Source: Auriscalpium vulgare (taxonomy: Eukaryota; Basidiomycota; Agaricomycetes; Russulales; Auriscalpiaceae). Taken from it: 64,000 nt of DNA. Made by a program: the position numbers and the translations under genes. The notes under the pieces were generated by a model, which saw nothing but the letters and a program-made list of their open reading frames with translations, was not told where the DNA came from and ran no database searches. The stretch's first letter is position 1. Each line of letters begins with the position of its first letter. Positions 44,687-56,253 of the stretch are shown piece after piece. The DNA lies in assembly GCA_019915015.1 (NCBI GenBank), contig JAHBBC010000058.1:1-64000 (forward strand), given 5' to 3'.

Positions 44687-45876
44687 ATGTCGCAAGCCAT
44701 GAGTCCAGAGTTCCGTCAATATTTGGAGAAGTATACGGGTAAGAATGAACACTCTAGAGTATCATACTTGACACCTAAACACAAAACAGATGAGGCTAAC
44801 CAGTTAATGGACACTGCACATACTGCACGGGCAGGTCAATATCTGTTGGCTGACCTTTGCGAAGTTGGTGTTATCCACACGTATCTGAAAGTTTTTTCTT
44901 CTCAACCATTATAAATTGCACAGGACGACTTTATCAAGAAGAGTTTTGAAATTCAACGAGAAGGAGGGATCGGAGCATGTGCAATCCAGATCAAAGGCTC
45001 TGAAAGCGCAGATGAACCGGTCTTTGTTGTCCGAGGAATTCTTACTGCATATGACTTACCTCCGGTGAGGGACAAAAAACAGTACGTGCGAATATTATTT
45101 CAGACGATGGTGTATTAATTAAACTTCAAAGAGTGGGACATTTTGCATACGCACGGCAACAAGTCGAAATTCAAGGATTTGGTTCGGCAACGTTCGAGCG
45201 GGCGGCCAACGGATTATTCTCGATTCATCAACAAATGTCCGCACGGTTTGGAAAATCGGAGTTAAGTTCCTTGGATCTTAAACAAAACGGAGAAGATTAT
45301 TGTCTGCAATTCTCAAACCGATATTTTACGAACAAATCCCAGGCTGGTAACATGAAGGCCATTGGGTTCTCTGCGCAAGTCGATCCCGAGGACGTACTAA
45401 AGAACGCGCCGCCGCAATTTGTTCATTTGGAAGAAAATGAAGTATTATACTATGAACAGATCAAGAATGAAAAGTTAGTAACATACATATAACTAGTTTG
45501 ATGGCTATTCTGATACGCAGTAGTAAATCGCAACCTGCCTATAAACGGTTGAATCCTGCTGAATTCCGACCAGGACATGTTGTTGAAATTCAATGCACCT
45601 TTGCAAGCGTCCCCCTGTCGGGGAGTACGAGCAAACACAAAATGTTATGCCAATTGAGAGCAATAGCATTGTTGGATAGACAGTTATGCGAGGTATATTC
45701 AGTCATTGTATTGAATGGACTTTATTAATCCGACGATCACGCAGATATACGACAACCTCACCGTTATCTCACCGCCAAAGATACCAATTCGTAAAAGAAA
45801 GACTGGATATGATGCAGGGGATGAGGAGATTACTAAACGAAACAAACCTAACGATAATACGATGGATGAATCCTGA
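44687..45876 (+). CDS. Hypothetical protein with C-terminal NLS-like motif
   Basis: About six exons. The first encodes MSQAMSPEFRQYLEKYT and ends at GTAAGA; the next reads 'ANQLMDTAHTARAGQYLLAD'. Then 'DDFIKKSFEIQREGGIGACA' with 'SESADEPVFVVRGILTAYDL', the large exon (about 45130-45474) with 'VGHFAYARQQVEIQGFGSAT' and 'GEDYCLQFSNRYFTNKSQAG', then 'RLNPAEFRPGHVVEIQCTFA' with 'LRAIALLDRQLCE', and a last exon with 'NLTVISPPKIPIRKRKTGYD' ending at TGA 45874-45876. The same layout occurs in hypothetical proteins of other Agaricomycetes (recollection, no name known). The order of beta-rich segments suggests a globular domain with a nuclear signal. A TATA box lies upstream. Well-supported as coding. 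Confidence 0.65.
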
Positions 45877-46292
45877 GTTAAGCCGCCGAGGTACTGAGTT
45901 CGCCTTTTCGTTGGTTCAACATGTAAACATTACTTTTAAACGTGTACTCGTAATATTTTCAGCAATACCTTCCTTTAAACTTGACGTATGTTATATGGGA
46001 AGGGTACCCAAGAATATCTCCTATGTATAAGACAAATGACCACTTACGGTCTTAACGAATATAAAACTCGCTACGCATGTACGCCGTCACAATAATTCAA
46101 TCATGTCAACATTAATACCCAATCAAATCGTGACACAGAATAAGGCGTTGTACAAAGATCACGTAAGAGGACACCCGTCACATGACCCTAGCACGCCACC
46201 GTTACCAACGACGTACGTTAGCCGTCGGAGGACTTCGTCACTACCTTCATCCTCACCTCCATCTCGTCTCACCAGAAGTAACCAAAAGAACC

Positions 46293-47610
46293 ATGGAATA
46301 TAAAAAGCTCGATGCCAATATCAATCACGCAAGTGCCGGCCACATACTACCGCCGATCTTCCCTTCCACCCTGCCAGAGGATGCAGACAAATTAATGGCT
46401 TACACAGCCTATCACGAGCTCCGTGTCATTACAAGCAGCCGCGTGTTAAGGAAGAATCCACAGGAGGTTCGTAAGAAATGCGAAAAGGCGATGAAAGCTG
46501 AACTTGTGAGTACACTTTTCGCGAGATACATTGAATATATGACCATCATATATTATAATCTGGCACTCAATATGTATCAGGCCGAATTTGTCCGCGCGCT
46601 TGGAATGTGCGATAAAGTAGGTCAGGACTACGAAGCGTCCGTTTGGGTACAACAAGTGCGCAAGTATTCTCAAAAATCAAGAGATACCGAAAGCTTCAAA
46701 TATTTAGAAGAATTGCGATGCGTTTCAGAGAATGTGCACAACGGCACGTCGTATTGGTGGATGACAGTGCAATTCGATGGTGAGTACAATGACGGCGCAA
46801 TCAAATGCTCACTAAACATTTTCTGTAAGGCGAGGCACCGCAGCCATTCGTATCAGCACTAGATGTCAAAAATAAACAATATATACAACATCATGGTGAC
46901 GTATTCGCACGCAAGAGGGAAGGTATGAACTTAAATATTTACAAAATAAAAAACAATGACGCTTTCTTTACAGACAGTGAAGACGATGAAGGTACGAATA
47001 CATATAATCCAGTTGATTTTGCACCAAATCTTAACCTTGTAATAAAACCAATAGCTGAAGTCATCGATTTACGTAAGTGACTCAAAAATCCATACTTATA
47101 ACCTATATCCTAAGTATTACCAGTGGCAGTAAAAGAAGATCAAATCATTGTAACAAATGAACTCTCTGAGGGTATATCAAATAGTAAGGTTATATTCGAT
47201 AGTATTTAATATTTTGTAAATGAAATTTATTTGCAGAAACGAACACATCTGATAAAGATTGTACGTGTACAGTTTAGTGTGAGGTCTATAATCTGAGCTC
47301 TATATCCAGATTACAGCAAATATGGTTCCACAATGAACCTTGACGAGGAAATACACCGTCTGCTCGAAAACGCCAAAACTTTTGAAAACATCGCCACGTC
47401 ATCAACATCCGCCCTTACCCATTTAATTAATTCACACGTACACAGTGAAGTATGTATTTCGTTACAGAATTATCTATGTGCTGATTGCTCCTTCATAGCC
47501 CGCTAAGATGTGGCAAAAAGAAGAGAGCTTTCTGCAAAGAGATAGCTTCTCTCAAAGCAGAGATTTACCATCTTAGGGAAAGCTCCCATAACACAGCGAT
47601 GTATATCTAA
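46293..47610 (+). CDS. TGGTGG-family protein, copy F
   Basis: Exon 1 (46293-46505, 213 nt, 71 codons) starts MEYKKLDANINHASAGHILP and ends 'EVRKKCEKAMKAEL'. Exon 2 (46581-46779, 199 nt, phase 1) has 'EFVRALGMCDKVGQDYEASV' and 'NVHNGTSYWWMTVQFD' (TGGTGG 46755-46760). Small exons follow, including 'DSEDDEG' and 'LNLVIKPIAEVIDL' (a SUMO-interacting-like VIDL). A later exon reads 'MNLDEEIHRLLENAKTFENI', and the last coiled-coil exon reads 'KEIASLKAEIYHLRESSHNT', stop at 47608-47610. Closest to copy C. A conserved 'FIIGK' block was not seen here; it may be lost or changed. Confidence 0.55.
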
Positions 47611-48014
47611 ACCGTCATGAACTAAAATGATATCGAACGATTGCTAGACGTTCCCAGACGTTCAAAATCCCGGTATTGATTGTATTGTTTAATACGTTGA
47701 CTTGATCAACTGCTTTAAATATAACAGAAGATACGTTTCACCACAGTGAACATAATCTGGAGTAAGAACGCATAAACTGTACATCCCCCGCGCTAAAGTC
47801 ACTGTCATCAATTCTGTTCGCTACGTATGAATACAGGAACACATAGCATCACGTTGCCTTACCGTCGTCACGGGGCCGTGAGTATTCGTCCGGGCACTAA
47901 CGTCCTGACACCAAACTCAGCCAAACAGAGCCTCTTACCTCACAACCATCTCCACCTTGGCTTTCTCTACGCGTCTTCTTCACGACTCATCCAACCGTCT
48001 TCCTCTTACATTCG

Positions 48015-49423
48015 ATGGTCAGATTACATGGATCCCACGCAACTGTCCCAATCCAGAAAGCGGCTAGGAATACTGACAATCACCTCGAACAACGTAGCCG
48101 CTCTCATGCCCGTCTCCAAGCGATCACGGAGGAGTTTAAGCTACTAGAAGATGATATAGACTTAACCAGCGACATACACTTGATGCTTCTCAAAGAAATT
48201 GTACGTCACATAACGCACGCTCACAAACATGACATTAAATAAATACCTCTTTTAATTAGAGTGGATATTCATATGCATATTACGAGAGTGTAACGAATGA
48301 TGAGGTCGAGACTCCGTTCGCAGCGTGGAGCCGTGCTACGACTATAGCCAAGACCAAACCCAGCACTCGAAACATCATACTGCAATTGCGTATGTTTCTT
48401 AAAGATTTTCCTGCAGATGAGGTCAAGGACTTGGGTAGAAATCAGTGGTGGGACTACACGAGTGAGTTCTTTATATCTACAGGTTAAAATACGTGTACTA
48501 TCCAATTCAGCAGAACCTATTGAAGAATGGGAAGATGGGAGGGAATCCACAGTAAAAAATGAAAAGGAATCGGAAAACGGTTAGCAATATCTACTTCGTA
48601 GTTCATATTAGATTAAACGGACGTCACTTTAAATACAGTGCCATGGTATATGACCAAGGAGTCTCAGCCACAATACCATAGTAGGTTTTTCTTTAAAATG
48701 GGGCACTTAAATCTCAATGAATTACAAAACAGATAGTGAAAATCAAACGTCTCCGGAAACAAACACGCACCACGGTAGTCATTTAATGCATTCAATTTCA
48801 TAATATATTATGTGAACGTTGATTAATGTTTACAGAACCGGCTATAATAACACGAAAAATGACGAGAGAGCGTGCGCGAAGATCGATTAATACACCCAAG
48901 CCATTAGATAATAGTAAAAGTTCAGCTTGGGTTATCAGACAATATCTCATACCTTTCACGATAGGCCACTCTTCTCATCTTACGATGGCTCCTCGCACAC
49001 GTTAGTATTCGACTTTCCGACACGCAGGGATTCTCCGTATTCAATCTGAACAGTATCCGGCAACATGATGCTTACAAACGACGTTAAGAAGGAGATCATG
49101 CATACTCAAGCTGATTTCTTAATCGGAAGAAACGCTTTCAACCGCAGAATCAATTCGGGGGAGAAGCACGCAAAAGAACTGAAGATACGGTGTGACGTAC
49201 GTTGATCACACATAATATAATAATCGTTTGATTCATAGTTATGCAGAACTTAATGGTACTACGGAACCGACAGGATGACTTGTACCACGCAACCCTCAAC
49301 CGCATTGAAACACTCAAGAAAATAATTGCGAATCTCACGGCCCAAATTCAACCAGATCATACCGATGTCGTTGATGACACAATGAAAAAACGTCCACGCA
49401 TAGAATCAGACGCCCCGAGGTAG
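48015..49423 (+). CDS. TGGTGG-family protein, copy G
   Basis: Exon 1 (48015-48200, 186 nt) starts MVRLHGSHATVPIQKAARNT and ends 'DIDLTSDIHLMLLKEI'. Exon 2 (48260-48461, 202 nt) ends 'DEVKDLGRNQWWDYT' (TGGTGG 48446-48451). Both exon lengths equal those of copy A. Next come 'EPIEEWEDGRESTVKNEKES' and 'MTRERARRSINTPKPLDNSK', then the conserved exon 'KKEIMHTQADFLIGRNAFNR' (about 49088-49147). The last exon (from about 49241) is a coiled coil ('LNRIETLKKIIANLTAQIQP') and a basic end (DTMKKRPRIES), stop at 49421-49423. One of the most complete copies. Confidence 0.65.
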
Positions 49424-49559
49424 CCACAGCTCGTCTACATAACATTTATATCTGACATATGGTATTTAAAAACATGAACTTTGTTTTGCATTTCTTCGTA
49501 TCGTCGGCGCTTCGGCGCTGTAAAATCAACATGACTTGTCACGCTAGTTGATTACGTTT

Positions 49560-49832
49560 AGAATACCATAGTTTCGCTGACGGAGAACAGTGTGAAGTGC
49601 GAATGGCAACCACCGTTAGAAATAATACGCCTTTGCAAAATTTGGTCACGGGACAACCCAAACAACCCAAACAACCCGACCCGTTCCGTATAGGTGTACT
49701 CACGCCTTAACCTCTTACCACCAACTCCACAGTAGCTGAAGACGACCCGTATATTTCGTACATCGATTCAATCACTCTACTCCATCAGTCGCAAACAACA
49801 CCCACCATTCGCTTCTTCATTCGTCCTTTTTA
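49560..49832 (+). promoter_or_regulatory. Upstream region duplicated at 50930-51173
   Basis: GGTCACGGGACAA, GTATAGG.GTACTC, CTTACCACCAACT, AGTAGCTGAAG and CACTCTACT.CATCA occur in the same order and spacing in both places, each ending at a family start codon (49833; 51174). It is likely promoter and 5' leader sequence. Confidence 0.6.
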
Positions 49833-50653
49833 ATGATGGCTTCAAAACAATTCGACGACGTCAAAGGGACGCCCATTGAGTACGAGGAACTGGTCAAACA
49901 GCAACAGAAGAGGAGTGAGTTGCTATAGAACTTATAAATATATGTTGACTAATGTAATACACAGAAAAAGAAATAATGGCAGAGATGAGCGACGGTAAAC
50001 TTATTTATTTGCTCGTTGATAACATATTAATATTCTATTATCAGCCACCACCGGAAGCATTAAAAGTAACAAACGATGATATGAAACAGGCATATGAATT
50101 AATCGGTGATATAGGGCCGAGATTTGAGCAAACGCATTGCAATAAAACAAAGAATACTATACCTGACAAAGGAAAAAAACGAGTTCAGGCAGGGAAAGGT
50201 ACGCATCACGATTGCAAATGATATAACATATAACCCATAGTATGCCAATCCTCACAGGTCAAGTCACACCGATTAGCATGGCACTGCGAACCAGTAAACT
50301 GAATTAATATGTAACGCGAACACGTCTACTAATATGCGGATCATAGTGAAAGGAGAAATTATTTTCTCGAATGACCTCCAAGATAAAGTTTCCTTCATGC
50401 AGGGGGACATTATCATTGGCAAGATGGCTTTCGACTGGAGGGCGAATGAACTCGGCAAATATACAAAACTGATCGTACGTTTAGAGGTATGTCTAATTCA
50501 AATGACCGATAATATTATAATATGCATTCGGCACAGAACATCCTAGTTATGCATAAATATCGGCGTGCACTGTACGAGGAGACTCTGAACCGTATCTCTG
50601 TACTGGAAGAACGTATTGCAACGTTGAGGGCCAAATTGGAACCCGTCAACTAA
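49833..50653 (+). CDS. TGGTGG-family protein, copy H, truncated (promoter fused to exon 5)
   Basis: The first exon (MMASKQFDDVKGTPIEYEEL) corresponds to exon 5 of copy I (TAVKQFYDIKGVPSEFEELV), with the same GTGAGT donor. Exons 1-4, including the TGGTGG exon, are absent. Further exons read 'PPPEALKVTNDDMKQAYELI' and 'DKGKKRVQAGKG'. The conserved exon is 'NDLQDKVSFMQGDIIIGKMA' (about 50360-50425). The last exon (50547-50653) is the coiled coil 'RRALYEETLNRISVLEERIA', stop at 50651-50653. The product would keep only the conserved block and the dimer helix. Could be a pseudogene or a short regulator-like form; I cannot tell. Confidence 0.5.
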
Positions 50654-51173
50654 ATAAAGGTAAAATAGCCAACAAATAATGTCACAATTATTGATCACTA
50701 TATTTGTTAGAATAGGAATAACCAATTCATGATTGAAGGTGTGAATGGCAACGAGGGTTTGTTGAATGAATAGCTCACAAGTTTATGGGTCAGGCAATAC
50801 TGCAAAATCAATGTTCAATTGGTTGAATTTGCTACTCTCGATACGTTGTTACTTCGTATTCTCCGTCTACTTGATTGGTACAAATAGAAGATATCAATGT
50901 ACACGCAATCACAATCTGCAAGGCATTACATTGACAGCAATTGGTTCCTGTCATATGTCGTCTGAAACATTAGCCCGATGTGAGACCTGGTCACGGGACA
51001 AACCAAACAACGTCCCGACCGATGCGTATAGGGGTACTCGTGGCTTAACCCCTTACCACCAACTGCCGAGTAGCTGAAGCTACCCCTATATTTCGCACAT
51101 CAATTCTTTCACTCTACTTCATCAATCGACGAACCAGACCTATCACTCGGTACACTATTTCCCACACGGCACA

Positions 51174-52846
51174 ATGAAGGGTTACCCAACGAAGAACATT
51201 GAAACGATAAAAGAACAGTACGCAATACATCAGCGACAGGAAGTTGAACGCTTGCATGCCCGTTTGTACGAGACAGTAAAGATGCTTCAAAAGGATAAGA
51301 GCGCTGCATCGAATAAGTATGTCTTGAAGATGATCTTCAGGGAAATGGTACGAGTTATTTTATTGTATCTTCACATCTACATTTTATTTCAGAGAGAATT
51401 TTATCGCGAGTACTTCAACTTCATTCAAGCAGGCGGAGTAAAGATGCCGATTGGACCATGGTGCCGCAACGCGTACAAATTACGAAATACATGCGACGGC
51501 AAGAAAGTTATCAACGAATTATGCCAATTCTTTTCGGATCCCGTTCAAATTGACATCAAGGATTTGGGTGCGAACCAATGGTGGTTAAACATAGGTAAGC
51601 TTCAATCTACGTTTCATGGACAGCATGCAATTATTCAGCTATGCATGAAGCCGAGGAGGTTGTCGACGACGGCGTCGATGACGATGAAGATACCGACTAT
51701 GCAGAAGGTGAGTTAGAATAAGACGGTATTACTTTAAGTTTGAATAATCTATCACTCACATTGGATCAATTTATCATTATAGACTCGGACACCAGCAGCA
51801 ACGAAGATGTTAATGAAAATAACAAAGGAGATGAAGCAAAAGGTATAAGCTTCAACACCGAACGCGCATCACGTGTTCTGAATGTTTAACAGACACGAAT
51901 AATTTGTCCCCTTTAATGACGGCCGTGAAACAATTCTACGACATCAAAGGGGTGCCCTCTGAGTTCGAGGAACTAGTCAAACGCGCGCAGAAGCGAAGTG
52001 AGTTGGTGTATAATTTATTAATACATGGTAAATGACACGATACACAGAAACGGAGAGGGAAGAAATAAACAACGGTGAACATATTTATATGCTCACCGGA
52101 AATATATTAACGAGGAATGTGATAGCGCCTACAGAGATTATTAAACGTAACACGCGCATTATACAAATCGTGCATGATAATTTATTCGTGATACAGGGCC
52201 GGAAAATCAACAAAATGATCGCAAAAAAACAAAGACAATTGTTCCCGACAAAAGGATACAGCGGCCTCATGCAAGAAAAGGTACGCTTCCCGATTATAAA
52301 TAACTTTATGTGTAACCCACAGTACGCTATTCATCACAGTTCAAGTCACACCGGTTAACATGGCACCACGAACCCGTAAACTCATTTAATTCGTAAGGCA
52401 AATGCATCTAATAATGCGATATGTAGTGAAGGGAGACATGATTTTGACGAATGACCTCAAAGATGAAATTTATTTCATGCAGGGGGACTTTATCATCGGC
52501 AAGACGGCCTTCGACTGGAGGGCAAACGGACTCAACAAGTATATAAAGAACTCAATGCACGTTTAAAGGTATGTGTATTTCAAATAATACATCGTGTTAT
52601 ATTATGCACTCGGCATAGAACCTCTTAGCACTGCTCAACCGTCGACGTGCATTGTACGAGGCGTCATTGCACCGTATCTCTCTCCTTGAAGAACATATTG
52701 CGACGTTGCGGTCCCAATTGGATCCCAACACTTTCATTGAACCAAAGGACTTTTTCAATAAACGACGTCGCATGGATCCACACAAGCAGCCCTCTGATCG
52801 GACAGAGAATGGCACCGCAATTGCCAGCGACAAGGGAAAGCCCTAA
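51174..52846 (+). CDS. TGGTGG-family protein, copy I
   Basis: Exon 1 (51174-51347, 174 nt) encodes MKGYPTKNIETIKEQYAIHQ and a helix. Exon 2 (51393-51594, 202 nt) has 'RNAYKLRNTCDGKKVINELC' and ends 'KDLGANQWWLNI' (TGGTGG 51579-51584). It is most like copy A, exon by exon. Exons 3-5 are acidic ('EEVVDDGVDDDEDTDYAE'; 'DSDTSSNEDVNENNKGDEAK') and then 'AVKQFYDIKGVPSEFEELVK'. The conserved exon is 'LKDEIYFMQGDFIIGKTAFD' (about 52450-52520). At its end the copy is out of step by one base relative to copies A and H ('KYIK' then a frame break). The last exon has the coiled coil 'SLHRISLLEEHIATLRSQLD' and the basic FFNKRRRMDP, stop at 52844-52846. Confidence 0.6.
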
Positions 52847-53166
52847 ATAAAGGTAAAATAGTCAGCGATTAATATGCACATTCATTGACAAATACTTTTG
52901 TTGAATACAGGAATAAACAATTCGTCAATGCAACGGATACTCCTATGAATAAATAAAAACGCGTAGCCAAACAATTAGCCTATGACAGGAACTCGTTCTA
53001 TAATATATCCCGTTTCTCCGCGATTTGATCACACGGGGTGTACTATACTCATCACACTTCTAACTCGCAAACACGTGACTGGGCCTCAACGCCCCTATGA
53101 TGACATGGAGCGGATAAGCGAACGTGCTGACATCTCTTTCATTCTGACCGTCACGAGCAATCCACC

Positions 53167-54677
53167 ATGTCAAGCAATATCCCTGATTTCAATCGCAACT
53201 CAGAATCCTGCGAGGTGGGAATATTCTCGTATCTAATGTTTGCCTATATCTGTAACCAACGAACCATAGACAAGTATAGGTTTCGACATTCAAAGATTAG
53301 AAACACGAATTGTGTTTGCCGCGACCGCCATATCAACCTTACCAGCAGATAAAGTAACTAAAGATATGTGGGATAAACTTTTACATGAAACGGTAACTGT
53401 CATAAACAATACGTCGCAAATGCCAATCATGTTCACCTCTATCACAGCGCCAATTTGGTCGAACATTGTTGAGAGCAGAAACATATAATATTCAGAAAAC
53501 CGAATACCAAGAAGCTATCATAGAGGGCTACATAAAGAGAAAAGACAAAGTCACGCTGCTAAAAAAACTAACATCCAAACGAAGGAGTGACGTCACCTTC
53601 AGTGGGAATCTAGGAGAAGACATATGGTGGGATAACATCGGTAAATACATTTATTTTGACGAATATTCTTAGAGATTAAAGATTGAATGAATGACATTAA
53701 AAGCAGCCAAGCAGCTTGTAACACCGAAGACGAATGACGAAGAAAACAAGAGGAGAACGTCAAATGATTCGACAGACAAATTTATTGCTCATACTCAAGG
53801 TGCGAAGACAAAGAACATAAGTCATACATACTCACGTATTTCCAACAGACGTACAATACCAATCGTCAAATGAACCAAGTGAGTACATAATAAATGACGA
53901 CAGAACAAATATCGACAAGATGTGTAACAGATGAATCAAGCAATAAACCCGATGGAGATCAGACTTGTGCTACAAGCAGTGGACGTATATTGAACGGTAC
54001 GCTACCGCATGATAACGACGAGCAATATTAAAATCTGAGATCGCCAGCAGACATTTCAGACATACCTACTGAAATATGTAAGTTGACACAATACTGATAA
54101 ATAATCACATTATTAACAATTGGCAGATCAAATAAAAAACAATCTCACTGACATCGCAATCGCGGATTTAACGCAAATGGAACAAACGATTGAATTCGTC
54201 GAAAAAACGAACACGCCGTCGTCGTTCTTCAAAGTGGTAAAAGCAGTACAGACCTTGAAAAATACCGTGGAGGTTAGACATGCCATCTACTGCATTTAAA
54301 GTACTCAACAACCACACCTTGTTTAAACATAGCATCTATGCATGACATGCGAGCGAGATGAGGACGCATTGAATACACGAATGAATAACATAAAGAAGCT
54401 AGAAGCATTGAGCACGACATTATCAAACAAACTTCAAGTTATGAAGACGAATGTTAAACCTGCTAAACATAAAATCGATCAAGATAATATATCCAACGCA
54501 AGTAAAAAACAAAGTGAGCATCTACATATACAATCCATGCACCTACTAATAAATAGAATACAGAGATTCAAAAGTGATCCAATTTCTTCACCAGGATGGT
54601 CATGTATTAGATTGTTCGTCAATACATCGCCCCACCCTTCACACATGTTATCCCAAACCTTGCACTACGGCAAATAG
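53167..54677 (+). CDS. TGGTGG-family protein, copy J
   Basis: Starts MSSNIPDFNRNSESCE, then an intron (GTGGGA...CATAG) absent from its relative copy B, then 'TSIGFDIQRLETRIVFAATA'. Exon 2 (53448-53640, 193 nt, identical in length to copy B) has 'EAIIEGYIKRKDKVTLLKKL' and ends 'TFSGNLGEDIWWDNI' (TGGTGG 53625-53630). Later segments read 'KTNDEENKRRTSNDSTDKFI', 'DIAIADLTQMEQTIEFVEKT' and a terminal helix 'NNIKKLEALSTTLSNKLQVM' followed by KPAKHKI. The last exon and stop are unsure; the open frame ends at 54677. The linker between about 53700 and 54060 has stops in places, so exon edges there are not settled. Confidence 0.55.
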
Positions 54678-54699
54678 GGAAGGCCAACGTTATTAAATC

Positions 54700-54835
54700 G
54701 TAACCTTAATAGTTTACAACATCTGAATATAAATTAAATCATAAAGTCCACACGGACGACCAATCCAAACAGTTTCGAACATCGGAATATAAATTAAATC
54801 ATAAGGTTCATACGGACGACCAATCCACATGCATT
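54700..54835. repeat. Direct repeat, about 65 nt, two copies
   Basis: CATC(T/G)GAATATAAATTAAATC plus ATAA then (C/T)ACGGACGACCAATCC occurs twice in tandem in AT-rich, apparently non-coding sequence. 54840-55180 shows no gene. Confidence 0.75.
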
Positions 54836-55254
54836 CTATTAATGCATGTTCATGTGAACTAAAAAAGAATCACTCAGTGCTACAGCACTGCAGACAGCGT
54901 AACACTATAAGTAAAAAATTGAGTAACTTTTATCAAATGAAGTATCGGTGAATAATAAATTTGCCAGGAACGACTAAACCAAATACATTATAATAGTCCG
55001 AATAGAATACGAAGAATTATTCTGTTCATCAGACTCAATTTCGATCATGGTACATGACCACTATAATGTGGTATTGTGTTTAAATTATTTATCAATTCAA
55101 CGCTGTACAGTGTACACAGAAACCACGTATGAGATCAAGTACAACCTGCGCTAATAAAGAATGCGTTAGAAATCACAATTCCTATGCTTTTTCAGAGAGT
55201 GTTGCATCTTCAACCAATCTATTCGGAGACCCTATTGCACCAAGGACGGTAATG

Positions 55255-56167
55255 TCAGAATACGAGTAGGACTGTCTTAATAACTCGAACCTTGTAAACT
55301 TCAGTCAGGTAATTGAACTCTTCGTTGAGCGCATCACTCGCAGATATCAGTTTCTGGAATTGTTTAAGTGAAAAAAAACGCGCTATTGTATTGATTATAC
55401 GTACCAGAGACCGACGATCATTCCGCCATACTTCATCCTCGACAGACTTCATGTTTGACTTCAGTTCGTTCAGCAATTGGTGACAATCCGCGAGCCTCCT
55501 TTCAACATCATCTAAGCAAGAACACATTACATGTGAATAGTGAACGTGCAAGTCCTGAAATATAAAATATACCTATTTGCATTGTAGGCGGAGGAACAAC
55601 ATTAGACGACGAAGCAAGAGGTAACGTGATTTTGACACGTTGTCGCCTTCCCTCCTGGTCGGTAAATACACGATGTATTTTGAGAGGCACTGAGAAATGT
55701 TAAACAAAGCAACCACATAGAAACATTAAGAAACACCTTGTTCCCACCACCGATCTTCACCCAAGTCTACTTCTTTATATCGAGGAGGAGCATCGGAAAG
55801 AAAATCGGATACGGTCAAGGAAATATTGTCGCCGTCCCGCGCGCGATAGGCATCCGCGATAATACGAAAAACTTTGTCCATGTACGGAGGTATACTATGA
55901 TCATCTTCCCGCGTTGCCAGTCTTGCATTAAACTAAAGCATGTACTATTAGTAGCGAAATAGCAAAACCGAAAACAAACTTTACCGCTTCTGTCAATAAT
56001 CGACGCAACCCATCACACTGCTCGTCCCGGCCCATACGTGATAAGGACAACGCAGCGACGTAAAGTCGACATTGAAGTTGATTCAGGTCAACTGATGACA
56101 TGTTGCGGAGAAGAAGTCGAGGTTTGATAGCCCCTATCACGCTCCGACTTCTCAAAGAACGTGACAT
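55255..56167 (-). CDS. TGGTGG-family protein, copy K
   Basis: Exon 1 starts at 56167 (MSRSLRSRSVIGAIKPRLLL) and includes 'SSVDLNQLQCRLYVAALSLS'. Exon 2 (55932-55737, 196 nt) reads 'ARLATREDDHSIPPYMDKVF' and ends 'RYKEVDLGEDRWWEQ' (TGGTGG 55749-55744) in phase 1. The next exon is 'KIHRVFTDQEGRRQRVKITL'. Then 'DVERRLADCHQLLNELKSNM' and 'NALNEEFNYLTEVYK'-like helices (read DALNEEFNYLTEVYK here) form the C-terminus. The stop may be at 55255 or, with one more exon, near 55182. Its start codon is only 86 bp from that of the plus-strand copy L, so both must share one short promoter region. Confidence 0.55.
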
Positions 56168-56253
56168 GGATTTGTAAGCGATCGTACGATCTGCGCCTTG
56201 TTGGCCCCTTTAGAGCCTTGCCCGGGAAATGTGACTTGATCCTCGCCACCATC

